DNA of 64,000 nt from Sinorhizobium medicae (GTDB lineage Bacteria > Pseudomonadota > Alphaproteobacteria > Rhizobiales > Rhizobiaceae), in NCBI RefSeq assembly GCF_007827695.1, contig NZ_VITA01000009.1:124001-188000 (forward strand). Reading direction: 5' to 3'. Position 1 is the stretch's first letter. Every line of letters begins with the position of its first letter. Shown one piece after another: positions 1 through 8,264 of this stretch. The notes below the pieces were generated by a model. The model did not search any database. It saw only the letters and a program-made list of their open reading frames with translations, and was not told the origin of the DNA. The position numbers and the translations under genes were made by a program.

Positions 1-587
1 ACGATGCGGTTGACGAGACCGAACTCCTTCGCTGTCCCGGCATCTATCGGCTCACCGGTCAGGAGCATTTCCATCGCCTGCTTGCGATGGGCCGCGCGTG
101 TCAGAGCGACCATCGGCGTCGAACAGAAAAGGCCAATGTTCACACCCGGGGTGCAGAAGGTGGACGTGTCGGTGCAGATCGCCAGGTCGCAACTTGCGAC
201 AAGCTGGCACCCAGCGGCCGTCGCGAGACCGTCGACTTCTGCAATGACCGCCTGCGGCAGCCTGGTAATGGTCAGCATCACTTCGGCCGCCAGGCGCATC
301 GTTCGCTCGAAGAAAGCCCGTCCGCCGTCCGCGTGGGCCCGATGGGAGGTCATTTCCTTGAGATCGTGGCCGGCGGAGAAAAGCTTGCCGGCCGCGGCGA
401 TCACGACAACCTTGATTTCCTTCGAGGCGGCCGCCTCCTCGAGCGCCGCCAGCAAGGCTTCCATCAAGGCGATCGAAAGCACGTTGGCAGGCGGATTGTT
501 GAGCGTCAAACGCAGGACCGGGCTGTTGACCTCACGTAGCAACGGTCCGCTCTGTTCTTCTTTCCTGAATGAAACGACATCCGCCAT
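1..587 (-). CDS. enoyl-CoA hydratase/isomerase family protein (C-terminus cut by window edge)
   Basis: The frame opens with ATG at 587 and stays open for about 195 codons to the left edge, so the C-terminus is missing. The protein is a crotonase-fold enzyme that would hydrate or isomerise acyl-CoA thioesters in the cytoplasm. Visible signatures are the N-terminal segment with NNPPANVLS (about residues 30-38), the oxyanion-hole stretch FSAGHDLKEM (about 70-79) and the second oxyanion loop around VDGLATAAGCQLVASCDLA. The second acidic catalytic residue of classical hydratases is not obvious near the SAGHDL or CDLAI loops, so the exact reaction is open. It is transcribed divergently from the thioesterase gene at 751, which also acts on CoA esters. 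Confidence 0.88.
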   Translation of the reverse strand, partial: MADVVSFRKEEQSGPLLREVNSPVLRLTLNNPPANVLSIALMEALLAALEEAAASKEIKVVVIAAAGKLFSAGHDLKEMTSHRAHADGGRAFFERTMRLAAEVMLTITRLPQAVIAEVDGLATAAGCQLVASCDLAICTDTSTFCTPGVNIGLFCSTPMVALTRAAHRKQAMEMLLTGEPIDAGTAKEFGLVNRI

Positions 588-750
588 GGTTCTCTCCCAT
601 ATCGACTGTGCTGCCGTGGTACGCCGCCGTCGCCGCTCTTTCAACCCCGCGCCGGACCGGCGAAATCGAGCTAAGACCAATTTCCGGCTTGCGCGGCGCT
701 TCCGGACGTCCTGTAACGGGCGCAGCCGCGAAAAACATGGAGAAGGCCCG

Positions 751-1194
751 ATGACCCTGCAACCGGTCATGACCGTCGAGGAGCTCAATCGCTTTCTCGA
801 TACCGATTTCCCGCAGGTCCACACGGATGGAAAGGTCTTTGCAGTGACGGATACCGGACCGGGCTTCGCCACGATGCGGCTCGACCCGAACGAGCGCCAT
901 ATTCGTCCGGGCGGCACGGTTTCGGGCCCGACGCTGTTCGCGCTGGCGGACGTGTCGGCCTATATTGCGCTCATCGCGCATATCGGCCCGGTCGCGCTTG
1001 CCGTGACCACCAGCCTCAACATCAACTTCCTGCGCAAGCCGGAACCCGAACCCCTCGAATGTACCTGCCGGATTCTCAAGCTCGGGAAGCGCCTCGCCGT
1101 ACTCGATGCCTCGATAAAGCCGGTCGCAGGCCCGGATCTGGTCGCTCATGCGACCGCCACCTATTCAATTCCACCGCGCCGAGATGCGGTATAA
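751..1194 (+). CDS. PaaI-family (hotdog fold) acyl-CoA thioesterase
   Basis: This 147-aa protein has the hotdog thioesterase signature RPGGTVSGPTLFALADVSAY (about residues 52-71), followed by AVTTSLNINFLRKP, the usual second strand of PaaI proteins. It should hydrolyse the thioester bond of acyl- or aryl-CoA, probably as a homotetramer in the cytosol. ATG at 751 is preceded by GGAGAAGG at good spacing, so the much longer upstream-open reading frame is not used. It is divergent from the enoyl-CoA hydratase, which suggests a shared role in acyl-CoA turnover. Confidence 0.85.
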   Translation: MTLQPVMTVEELNRFLDTDFPQVHTDGKVFAVTDTGPGFATMRLDPNERHIRPGGTVSGPTLFALADVSAYIALIAHIGPVALAVTTSLNINFLRKPEPEPLECTCRILKLGKRLAVLDASIKPVAGPDLVAHATATYSIPPRRDAV

Positions 1195-1259
1195 TAACAC
1201 CACATTGCTAAATTACTGATTTTACTTGCTCTTCTTTCCCGATGAACCAAAAGTCGGCC

Positions 1260-1288
1260 TTGACCTTGTTTTCCTGCTTGCGTATAAG
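1260..1288 (+). promoter_or_regulatory. sigma70-type promoter for rplM-rpsI
   Basis: A -35 box TTGACC (1260-1265) and a -10 box TATAAG (1283-1288) are separated by exactly 17 bases. The transcript would have a leader of about 105 nt before rplM, containing a small GC-rich hairpin (CCCGG...CCGGG, about 1364-1379). Both boxes are close to the consensus, as expected for a ribosomal protein operon. Confidence 0.7.
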
Positions 1289-1399
1289 CTGCCCCAGATC
1301 GCGGTCCGACTGGGCCGTCTTCTTTTTGTCCCATCGGGGTCAAAGCAAGCAACAAGAAACGCCCGGCTCCGTTTCCGGGTCCAACGAAAGAGTTTAGAT

Positions 1400-1864
1400 A
1401 TGGCAACCTTCGTTCAGAAGCCTGCAGAGGTGGAGAAGAAGTGGATCCTCATCGATGCCGAAGGCCTCGTTGTCGGTCGCCTCGCTTCCCTCATCGCAAA
1501 CCGCCTGCGCGGCAAGCATAAAGCCACCTATACGCCCCATGTCGACGACGGCGACAACGTCATCGTCATCAATGCCGAAAAAGCCGTCCTCACCGGCAAG
1601 AAGTACACCGACAAGAAGTACTATTGGCACACCGGCTACCCGGGCGGCATCAAGGAGCGCACCGCGCGCCAGATCATCGAAGGCCGCTTCCCGGAGCGCG
1701 TTATCGAGAAGGCCGTCGAACGCATGGTTCCGCGCGGCCCGCTCGGTCGCCGCCAGATGAAGAACCTGCGTGTATACGCCGGGTCGAACCACCCGCATGA
1801 AGCCCAGCAGCCGACCGTCCTCGACGTCGCCAAGCTGAACAACAAGAACACAAGGAGCGCCTGA
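1400..1864 (+). CDS. rplM: 50S ribosomal protein L13
   Basis: This 154-aa protein matches bacterial L13 throughout: [17 protein letters not shown] near the N-terminus, HTGYPGG in the middle and [24 protein letters not shown] as the family signature. L13 binds 23S rRNA early in 50S assembly. ATG at 1400 gives the expected alphaproteobacterial length; the frame is open further upstream, but that part is leader. rpsI follows after 2 bases, the standard rplM-rpsI operon. Confidence 0.98.
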   Translation: MATFVQKPAEVEKKWILIDAEGLVVGRLASLIANRLRGKHKATYTPHVDDGDNVIVINAEKAVLTGKKYTDKKYYWHTGYPGGIKERTARQIIEGRFPERVIEKAVERMVPRGPLGRRQMKNLRVYAGSNHPHEAQQPTVLDVAKLNNKNTRSA

Positions 1865-1866
1865 TA

Positions 1867-2334
1867 ATGGCTGACCTTTCCGCACTCAAGGATATCGCCA
1901 CGACCGCGGAACCGGCTGCTCCGGTTCACGTCAAGAAGGTCGACGCGCAGGGCCGCTCCTACGCGACCGGCAAGCGCAAGGACGCCGTCGCCCGCGTTTG
2001 GATCAAGCCCGGCTCCGGCAAGATCACCGTCAACGGCAAGCCTTTCTCGGACTATTTCGCACGTCCGGTTCTGCAGATGATCCTGCAGCAGCCGGTCGTC
2101 GCAGCTGCCCGTGACGGCCAGTTCGATATCGACGCGACCGTTGCCGGCGGCGGCCTTTCCGGTCAGGCCGGTGCCGTTCGTCACGGCATTTCCAAGGCCC
2201 TCACCTACTTTGAGCCGGGCCTGCGCGCCGTTCTGAAGCGTGGCGGCTTCCTCACCCGCGACAGCCGCGTGGTCGAGCGCAAGAAGTACGGCCGTGCGAA
2301 GGCACGTCGTTCGTTCCAGTTCTCCAAGCGCTAA
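1867..2334 (+). CDS. rpsI: 30S ribosomal protein S9
   Basis: This 155-aa S9 has the alphaproteobacterial N-terminal extension (about 30 residues), followed by [36 protein letters not shown] and the basic tail ending QFSKR, which reaches the P-site tRNA in the 30S subunit. It is co-transcribed with rplM and followed by an intrinsic terminator at 2361. Confidence 0.98.
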   Translation: MADLSALKDIATTAEPAAPVHVKKVDAQGRSYATGKRKDAVARVWIKPGSGKITVNGKPFSDYFARPVLQMILQQPVVAAARDGQFDIDATVAGGGLSGQAGAVRHGISKALTYFEPGLRAVLKRGGFLTRDSRVVERKKYGRAKARRSFQFSKR

Positions 2335-2360
2335 TCGCGTTGGCAGACCGCACTTTCGAA

Positions 2361-2384
2361 GGCCGGGCTTGTCCCGGCCTTTTT
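2361..2384 (+). terminator. rho-independent terminator after rpsI
   Basis: A hairpin GGCCGGG-cttgt-CCCGGCC (2361-2379) is followed directly by five T residues (2380-2384). It lies 26 bases after the rpsI stop codon. Confidence 0.85.
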
Positions 2385-2461
2385 CATGCGCATGCGTAAC
2401 CGCTCCCGTGCACATGATTTTGTCGCCAGGCTATTGCCTTGCCCATACTGATTGGCCAACG

Positions 2462-2479
2462 TCCCGTCATCTGACGGGA
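2462..2479 (+). promoter_or_regulatory. perfect inverted repeat overlapping the speB ribosome binding site
   Basis: TCCCGTCA (2462-2469) and TGACGGGA (2472-2479) are perfect reverse complements separated by two bases. The right arm contains most of the GGGAG Shine-Dalgarno sequence of speB (ATG at 2487). It could be an operator, or an mRNA hairpin that hides the ribosome binding site; the sequence alone does not decide. Confidence 0.5.
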
Positions 2480-2486
2480 GAACAGC

Positions 2487-3443
2487 ATGGCAAACAAGTC
2501 GATCGACCACGCGATCACCGCGACATCACTGACTTCGGCGGCTTCCGATCCGACGCATGCCGGCATCCTTTCCTTCATGCGGCGGAAATACACGAAAAAC
2601 CTGAAGGGCGTGGATGCGGTCGTCTGGGGAGTGCCGTTTGATGCGGCCACGTCGAACCGCCCCGGGGCGCGCTTCGGGCCACAGGCGATCCGCCGTGCAT
2701 CGGCGATTTTCGACAACGATCCGCAATATCCCTTTCAGCGCGATCTCTTCTCCCAGATGGCGACGATCGACTACGGCGATTGCCTGCTCGACTACGGCAA
2801 CCATCAAAAGACGCCGCAAACCATCGAGCGCGAGGCGATGAAAATCCTGAAGTCGGGCGCCTATCTGCTGACGCTCGGCGGCGACCACTACGTTACCTAT
2901 CCCATCCTTAAGGCCCATGCGGCGCAGCATGGCCCCCTCGCCCTCGTCCAGTTCGACGCCCATCAGGACACATGGCCGGACGAGAAAGGCCGCATCGATC
3001 ATGGCTCCTTCGTCGGCCGCGCTGCCCGCGAAGGGCTCATCGACATCGAACGCTCGATCCAGATAGGCATCCGGACGCATGCGCCGGAGGATTGCGGCAT
3101 TCGGATCGTTCACGGCTATGAACTGGAGGAGATGCGCGCCGAGGAGATCGCCCAGGCCATCATCCGTCATGTCGGCAGTCGCCCCGCCTATCTGACCTTC
3201 GACATCGATTGCCTTGACCCTGCCTTTGCGCCCGGCACCGGCACCCCCGTCGCCGGCGGCCCGTCAAGTGCGAAAATCCTCTCGGTTCTGCGCAAGCTTG
3301 GAGCGCTTCATATCACCGGAAGCGACGTCGTCGAAGTCGCGCCCGCCTACGATCACGCTGATCTCACCGCCATTGCTGGTTCGACCATCGCCATGTATAT
3401 GCTAGGCCTGCGTGCCGGCTGGCTGGCCGAAAGGCGCGGCTGA
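2487..3443 (+). CDS. speB: agmatinase / ureohydrolase
   Basis: This 318-aa ureohydrolase would convert agmatine to putrescine and urea using two Mn2+ ions. The metal-binding motifs are all present: GGDHY (131-135), FDAHQDT (156-162) and FDIDCLDPAFAPGTGTP (about 239-255). Length and the N-terminal GVPFDAATSNRPGARFGP loop match agmatinases more than arginases, though related guanidino hydrolases cannot be excluded. It stands alone between the rpsI terminator and argC. The start is fixed by GGGAG six bases upstream, inside an inverted repeat. Confidence 0.85.
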   Translation: MANKSIDHAITATSLTSAASDPTHAGILSFMRRKYTKNLKGVDAVVWGVPFDAATSNRPGARFGPQAIRRASAIFDNDPQYPFQRDLFSQMATIDYGDCLLDYGNHQKTPQTIEREAMKILKSGAYLLTLGGDHYVTYPILKAHAAQHGPLALVQFDAHQDTWPDEKGRIDHGSFVGRAAREGLIDIERSIQIGIRTHAPEDCGIRIVHGYELEEMRAEEIAQAIIRHVGSRPAYLTFDIDCLDPAFAPGTGTPVAGGPSSAKILSVLRKLGALHITGSDVVEVAPAYDHADLTAIAGSTIAMYMLGLRAGWLAERRG

Positions 3444-3536
3444 TCGCAGCGGCCGCACGTTCTCAAGAAATCGATTCAATTCTATGCCAGACTGATTCCG
3501 TACGCGCCGGTAACAGTCTGCAGGAGCAGGAAAATC

Positions 3537-4469
3537 ATGAAACCGAAGATCTTTATCGATGGCGAACACGGCACGACGGGCCTGCAGATCCGTACGCGCA
3601 TGGCCGGGCGTACGGATCTCGAGCTTCTGTCCATTCCGGAAGCGGAGCGACGCAATGCGGCGATGCGCGAGGATCTGTTAAACAGTGCGGATATCGCAAT
3701 CCTCTGCCTGCCGGACGACGCCTCGCGGGAGGCCGTCGCCATGGTTGCCGGAAACAATCGCGTGCGCATAATCGACACCTCGACCGCGCATCGCGTTGCG
3801 CCCGACTGGGCCTATGGCTTTGCGGAAATGGACAAGGCGCAACCCCGCAAGATCCGCGATGCACGCCACGTCGCGAACCCGGGCTGCTACCCCACGGGCG
3901 CAATCGCCCTGATCCGCCCCCTCCGGCAGGCCGGCATTCTGCCTGATGGTTATCCGGTCACCGTCAATGCGGTCTCCGGCTATACCGGCGGCGGCAAGCA
4001 GATGATTGCGCAGATCGAGGACGACAAGAGTCCGGACCATATCAGAGCGCCGCACTTCCTTTACGGGCTTACGCTGAAACATAAACATGTGCCTGAAATG
4101 AAGATGCACGGGCTGCTCGAGCGCGCGCCCGTCTTCAGCCCTTCCGTCGGCAAATTCGCGCAGGGCATGATCGTGCAGGTACCGCTCTACGTCGACGATC
4201 TCGCAGCCGGCGCAACGATCGAAAGCATTCATCGGGCGCTTGTCGATCACTACGCGGGCCAGTCGATCGTCGAGGTCGTACCGCTTGAGGAGAGCGCAAA
4301 GCTCGCCCGGATCGATGCGACGGAACTCGCGGGCAAGGACACCATGAAACTCTTCGTCTTCGGCACCGATGGCGGGGCGCATGTCAACATGGTCGCGCTC
4401 CTCGACAATCTCGGCAAGGGGGCGTCGGGCGCCGCTGTTCAGAACATGGACCTGATGCTTTCCGCCTGA
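3537..4469 (+). CDS. argC: N-acetyl-gamma-glutamyl-phosphate reductase (type 2)
   Basis: This 310-aa short ArgC catalyses the NADPH-dependent reduction of N-acetylglutamyl phosphate in arginine synthesis. The catalytic cysteine is in [10 protein letters not shown] (Cys117), and the N-terminal nucleotide-binding segment contains [16 protein letters not shown]. The length and this motif place it in the short type found in rhizobia. AGGAGCAGG precedes the ATG. A strong 14-bp hairpin follows the stop. Confidence 0.95.
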   Translation: MKPKIFIDGEHGTTGLQIRTRMAGRTDLELLSIPEAERRNAAMREDLLNSADIAILCLPDDASREAVAMVAGNNRVRIIDTSTAHRVAPDWAYGFAEMDKAQPRKIRDARHVANPGCYPTGAIALIRPLRQAGILPDGYPVTVNAVSGYTGGGKQMIAQIEDDKSPDHIRAPHFLYGLTLKHKHVPEMKMHGLLERAPVFSPSVGKFAQGMIVQVPLYVDDLAAGATIESIHRALVDHYAGQSIVEVVPLEESAKLARIDATELAGKDTMKLFVFGTDGGAHVNMVALLDNLGKGASGAAVQNMDLMLSA

Positions 4470-4478
4470 GACCCGGCA

Positions 4479-4517
4479 GACAGAAGCCCCGGCAGCCTCC
4501 CTTCCGGGGCTTCTGTC
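4479..4517. terminator. bidirectional hairpin terminator between argC and ctaA
   Basis: The arms GACAGAAGCCCCGG (4479-4492) and CCGGGGCTTCTGTC (4504-4517) form a perfect 14-bp stem with an 11-base loop. It sits between two convergent genes and so could end both transcripts, though the T tracts are weak. Confidence 0.75.
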
Positions 4518-4541
4518 TATCTTAACCACAGAGCATCAAGA

Positions 4542-5645
4542 TCAAGCGCGAACTTCGATTGCCGTATCCTTCGGATAGGCGCCTACGAAACCGCGCCAGT
4601 GGGCAATCGCAAAACCGAGTACCACGAGCGCGCCGCCCTGATGCAGCACGCCCCAACCGATGGGGACCTGCAGAAGCAGCGTGGTGATGCCGATGGCCGC
4701 CTGCACGACCACCAGTGCAAACAGCAGCACCGAGCGGCGCGCGTGGGTGGTTTCCGGCGCGGAGCGCAAGGCCGCGATCATGTGCCAAAGCACCAATGCG
4801 AGCAGAAGATAGGCGCCGAGGCGGTGGACGAACTGCACCGTCTTCGGATTTTCGAAGAGATTGATCCAGGCGGGCTGCTGCACGAACAGGCCGCCCGGCA
4901 CGATCGCACCGTCCATCAGCGGCCAGGTGTTATAGCTCAGACCCGCGTCGAGACCTGCAACGATCGCTCCCAGATAGATCTGGAAGAGACTGAAGATCGC
5001 TATGACCGCCGCCATCTTTTGTGAGGCTTTGGTCGGAGGCGCGTCGTCGGAATGCGGACATAGCCCCCGATAGATCCACATGCAGGCGGCGAAGATCACG
5101 CAGGCGATGGTCAGATGGGTGGCGAGCCGGTACTGGCTGACGGCGGTCCGTTCCGCAAGACCCGAGGAAACCATCCACCAGCCGATAAAGCCCTGCAAGC
5201 CGCCGAGCGCCAGAATTGCAAGAAGCGGCAGCCGCAGGCGACGCTCCACCCGCCCGGTGACCCAGAAGAAGAAGAGCGGCAGAGCGAAGATCACGCCGAT
5301 GCCGCGCGCAAGCAGCCGGTGCGCCCATTCCCACCAGAAAATGGTCTTGAAATCGTCGACGGTCATGCCTTTGTTGATCTGCTCATATTGCGGAATGCGC
5401 TGATAGAGACGGAATTCCTCTTCCCACTCCTGCGCAGACAGGGGCGGGATGACGCCGTGCACCGGTTTCCACTCGGTGATGGAAAGGCCGGATTCGGTCA
5501 GGCGCGTCGCTCCGCCCACGAGCACAAGCGCAAACAAGGCAAAGAGAACGACGGCAAGCCAGCCGCGGATGTGCCGGCGGTTGCGCTCGGTTCTGCCGAT
5601 TTCTCTCAGCAGCGTCTGTTCTGTTGCCAACTCGGCATGAGCCAT
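4542..5645 (-). CDS. ctaA: heme A synthase (COX15/CtaA)
   Basis: This 367-aa inner-membrane protein has about eight hydrophobic segments and would oxidise the C8 methyl of heme O to give heme A for aa3-type cytochrome oxidase. Type-2 CtaA signatures are [18 protein letters not shown] in the first periplasmic loop and conserved heme-ligand histidines in [27 protein letters not shown] and VLHQGGAL. The start [10 protein letters not shown] is the only plausible ATG before the first membrane segment. Confidence 0.95.
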   Translation of the reverse strand: MAHAELATEQTLLREIGRTERNRRHIRGWLAVVLFALFALVLVGGATRLTESGLSITEWKPVHGVIPPLSAQEWEEEFRLYQRIPQYEQINKGMTVDDFKTIFWWEWAHRLLARGIGVIFALPLFFFWVTGRVERRLRLPLLAILALGGLQGFIGWWMVSSGLAERTAVSQYRLATHLTIACVIFAACMWIYRGLCPHSDDAPPTKASQKMAAVIAIFSLFQIYLGAIVAGLDAGLSYNTWPLMDGAIVPGGLFVQQPAWINLFENPKTVQFVHRLGAYLLLALVLWHMIAALRSAPETTHARRSVLLFALVVVQAAIGITTLLLQVPIGWGVLHQGGALVVLGFAIAHWRGFVGAYPKDTAIEVRA

Positions 5646-5823
5646 GGCACTTCCTCATCTGTCACCGCAAAACGGGTACCGCTTTGCCGGGTTTGCCGGC
5701 CGGGACGCCCTCAAAGCCGTTGATTTGCACCAGAGCGCCGTGCAAAACAAGGCCGAACCCTTTGCGGCATCCCGTCGCGGCCGCGCGAGGGCTTAAGCCG
5801 CCGCTATCCGAAAGAACGAAAAA

Positions 5824-6048
5824 ATGCCCGTACGCCTCAGAAAACTGATCGGCACCATCCTGCTCATCGTCCTTGTCGTCGTCTATGCACTTGCGGCCGT
5901 CACCTTCGCTTCCCTTCTGCTCGGCGCGTCACCCTGGTGGGTCCACCTGCTCTACTTCTTCTTCACAGGGCTGCTGTGGGTCCTGCCGGCCATGCTGATC
6001 ATCAAGTGGATGGAAAAGCCTGCAGCCGATCACCAGCAACGACCTTGA
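5824..6048 (+). CDS. small two-helix membrane protein, DUF2842-like
   Basis: This 74-aa protein has two hydrophobic helices (about residues 9-31 and 38-60) and a basic N-terminus MPVRLRKL. It resembles the DUF2842 family, which is common next to ctaA in rhizobia; its function is unknown. The metallophosphoesterase gene follows 19 bases later and may be in the same transcript. Confidence 0.7.
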   Translation: MPVRLRKLIGTILLIVLVVVYALAAVTFASLLLGASPWWVHLLYFFFTGLLWVLPAMLIIKWMEKPAADHQQRP

Positions 6049-6067
6049 TCTGCGGGAGGTTGGTCGT

Positions 6068-6808
6068 ATGAGAATAGCCGTCAGTTCCGATATTCACGGC
6101 AACGATCTCGCGCTGGAGGCCGTGCTCGCCGACGTCGATGCGCAAGGAATCGACGAAATCGTCAATCTTGGCGATCACGTGAGCGGTCCGCTGAATGCTG
6201 CCCGGACGGCTGAGATCCTGATCGGCCGCAATACTGCTGCAATACGCGGCAATCACGATCGCTACCTCCTGACGATCGATCCTTCCCGCATGGGATTGTC
6301 CGACCGTGCCGCCCATGGCGAACTCGATCGGCGACATCTTGACTGGTTAGCCGCCCTGCCGGACACCCTTGTCCATAGGGATGTACTCTTTCTCTGCCAT
6401 GGCACGCCGGCAAGCGACGAGGCCTATTGGATGGAAACGCTGACGGAGGATGGTGTCGTTCACATAGCTCAACGAGCGGCGATCGAGCGTATGGCAGAAG
6501 ACATCCTCTACCCGGTGATCCTCTGCGGCCACACGCATGTCCCCCGCGCGTTGCGGCTTTCGGACGGGCGCCTGCTGGTCAATCCGCGTAGTGTCGGCTG
6601 CCCCGCCTATGCTGACGACCAGCCGGTTGCACACAAAGTCGAAGCCGGCTCTCCACATGCCCGATACGCTGTCGTCGAACGGACATCCGGCGATTGGAAC
6701 GTCACTTTCCGCTGCGTAGCCTACGATCACATGGCCGCTTCTCTTCTCGCGGCCGAACGCAACCGCCCGGAATGGGCAAGGGCGCTTGCGACCGGGTTCG
6801 TCGATTGA
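6068..6808 (+). CDS. metallophosphoesterase (calcineurin-like)
   Basis: This 246-aa protein has all the motifs of the calcineurin-like phosphoesterase fold: SDIHGN (7-12), GDHVSGP, GNHDRY (about 60-65) and GHTHVP (about 157-162), which bind two metal ions. It resembles YfcE/serine-threonine-phosphatase-like proteins, but the substrate cannot be inferred. GGGAGG lies upstream of the ATG. Confidence 0.85.
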   Translation: MRIAVSSDIHGNDLALEAVLADVDAQGIDEIVNLGDHVSGPLNAARTAEILIGRNTAAIRGNHDRYLLTIDPSRMGLSDRAAHGELDRRHLDWLAALPDTLVHRDVLFLCHGTPASDEAYWMETLTEDGVVHIAQRAAIERMAEDILYPVILCGHTHVPRALRLSDGRLLVNPRSVGCPAYADDQPVAHKVEAGSPHARYAVVERTSGDWNVTFRCVAYDHMAASLLAAERNRPEWARALATGFVD

Positions 6809-6958
6809 GCCCTTTCCCGGAGGCCATCCGGCGATCGCCTCGCTTGGCATTCACATATCGCTAACCGAGTTCTTCGCCGGACAAGCGAGCGCCTTCGGAG
6901 TTAATCGGATCTACGGGGTTTCCCGCTTGACTGCCTGCATTACGCACGCGGATCGACG

Positions 6959-8209
6959 ATGATGGCCAATTCCGAGTTAACCCTTTCGCCGGAGTGCATT
7001 GCCGGGCGGTATCATGATGCCGCGATCACCCGCCCGGGAGGCCACGCAGCCGGCAGGATCACTTTCTCCATCCACACCGATATGGCCGAGCTCGAAGCAG
7101 AATGGCGCGTATTCGATGATTGCAGCCTCAATTCGCTGCATCAGAGCTTCGACTGGTGCGCGTCGTGGGTAAAGACGCATGGCAGCGAGCTGCTGATCGT
7201 GCGCGGCGCGGCTGGCAAGGAGCCGCTTTTCCTTCTCCCGTTCGAGATCGAACGCGGCCGGCTTTTCCGTACGGCCCGCCTGATCGGCTCGGAGCATAGC
7301 AACCTTAACACCGGCCTGTTTGACGGACGGGATGGCGCCTTCTGCGCCGAGTGCGTACTGGCGCTCGCCAGCGGCATTGGTCGCCAGCTCCGTCAGTTCG
7401 CGGACGTTCTCGTGCTCGAACGGACGCCACGGATCTGGCGCGGTGCGCCACACCCGCTCGCCGCTCTGGCCGGTATCGAACACCCGAACGCTTCGTTTCA
7501 ATTGCCTCTTCTCGGCACCATCGACCGCACGCTCACTCAGCTGAATGCCAAACGGCGGCGCAAGAAAATGCGCATTTCCGAACGGCGTCTCGCCGAGATC
7601 GGCGGTTATGATTATGTGATCGCGCGGGAAAAGCCCGAGGCCCATGCCCTGCTCGAAACATTCTTTAAGCAGAAGGCCGCCCGCTTCGAGGCAATCGGCC
7701 TGCCGGACGCTTTTCGGCAAGCCGAGACACGCGCATTTTTCCATGCGCTGATCGATTCCGGCGCTGACGAGCCGGACAGGCTCCTGGAGCTCAATGCGAT
7801 AAGGCTGAAGGGCGAGCATGCAGGCCGGATTTCTGCGATCGCCGGTCTTTCGCGCAAGGGCGACCACGTTATCTGTCAGTTCGGCTCCATCGACGAGGAA
7901 ATCGCCGCCGGTGCTAGCCCGGGCGAATTATTGTTCTACAGAATCATCGAGCGGCTGTGTCGAGAAGGCGTCGCCCTTTTCGACTTCGGCATCGGCGATC
8001 AAGCCTACAAGCGGTCGTGGTGCACGATTGAGACGCGGTTACGGGACATCTTCCTGCCAATCACGCTCCGCGGTCGGGCCGCTGCCGCCGTGTTCCGCGC
8101 AGTTGCCCGTGCGAAGCGGTGGATCAAAGCCAACGAAAAGTTTTACGCCTTCATACAAAGGAAACGACGGTTACGGCAGATGTCGGCTGCAAGCGCAGAT
8201 GAACCGTAG
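6959..8209 (+). CDS. GNAT-type acyltransferase of the CelD/BcsL kind, polysaccharide locus
   Basis: This 416-aa protein resembles the GNAT acetyltransferases associated with polysaccharide loci. It has an N-terminal domain with the segment SLHQSFDWCASWVKTH and a C-terminal acyltransferase domain with ASPGELLFYRIIERL and LFDFGIGDQAYKRSW. Such proteins probably add acyl groups to an exopolysaccharide or its lipid-linked precursor in the cytoplasm. It opens the polysaccharide cluster and is convergent with the Wzz/BY-kinase-like gene. The double ATG at 6959/6962 leaves the exact first residue open. Confidence 0.75.
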   Translation: MMANSELTLSPECIAGRYHDAAITRPGGHAAGRITFSIHTDMAELEAEWRVFDDCSLNSLHQSFDWCASWVKTHGSELLIVRGAAGKEPLFLLPFEIERGRLFRTARLIGSEHSNLNTGLFDGRDGAFCAECVLALASGIGRQLRQFADVLVLERTPRIWRGAPHPLAALAGIEHPNASFQLPLLGTIDRTLTQLNAKRRRKKMRISERRLAEIGGYDYVIAREKPEAHALLETFFKQKAARFEAIGLPDAFRQAETRAFFHALIDSGADEPDRLLELNAIRLKGEHAGRISAIAGLSRKGDHVICQFGSIDEEIAAGASPGELLFYRIIERLCREGVALFDFGIGDQAYKRSWCTIETRLRDIFLPITLRGRAAAAVFRAVARAKRWIKANEKFYAFIQRKRRLRQMSAASADEP

Positions 8210-8264
8210 ACCTGGCGCCAATGCCTCCTACTGGGAAGCCGCAGCACAGTTCCCGGAAAGCCCT

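Noticed and set aside
4-1194. Long plus-strand open frame of 396 codons covering the hydratase and thioesterase region
   Set aside because: Only its last 147 codons (from 751) are protein-like; the upstream part is the antisense shadow of the enoyl-CoA hydratase gene.
1226-1399. N-terminal extension of ribosomal protein L13
   Set aside because: The region contains the promoter and mRNA leader; L13 of normal length starts at 1400.
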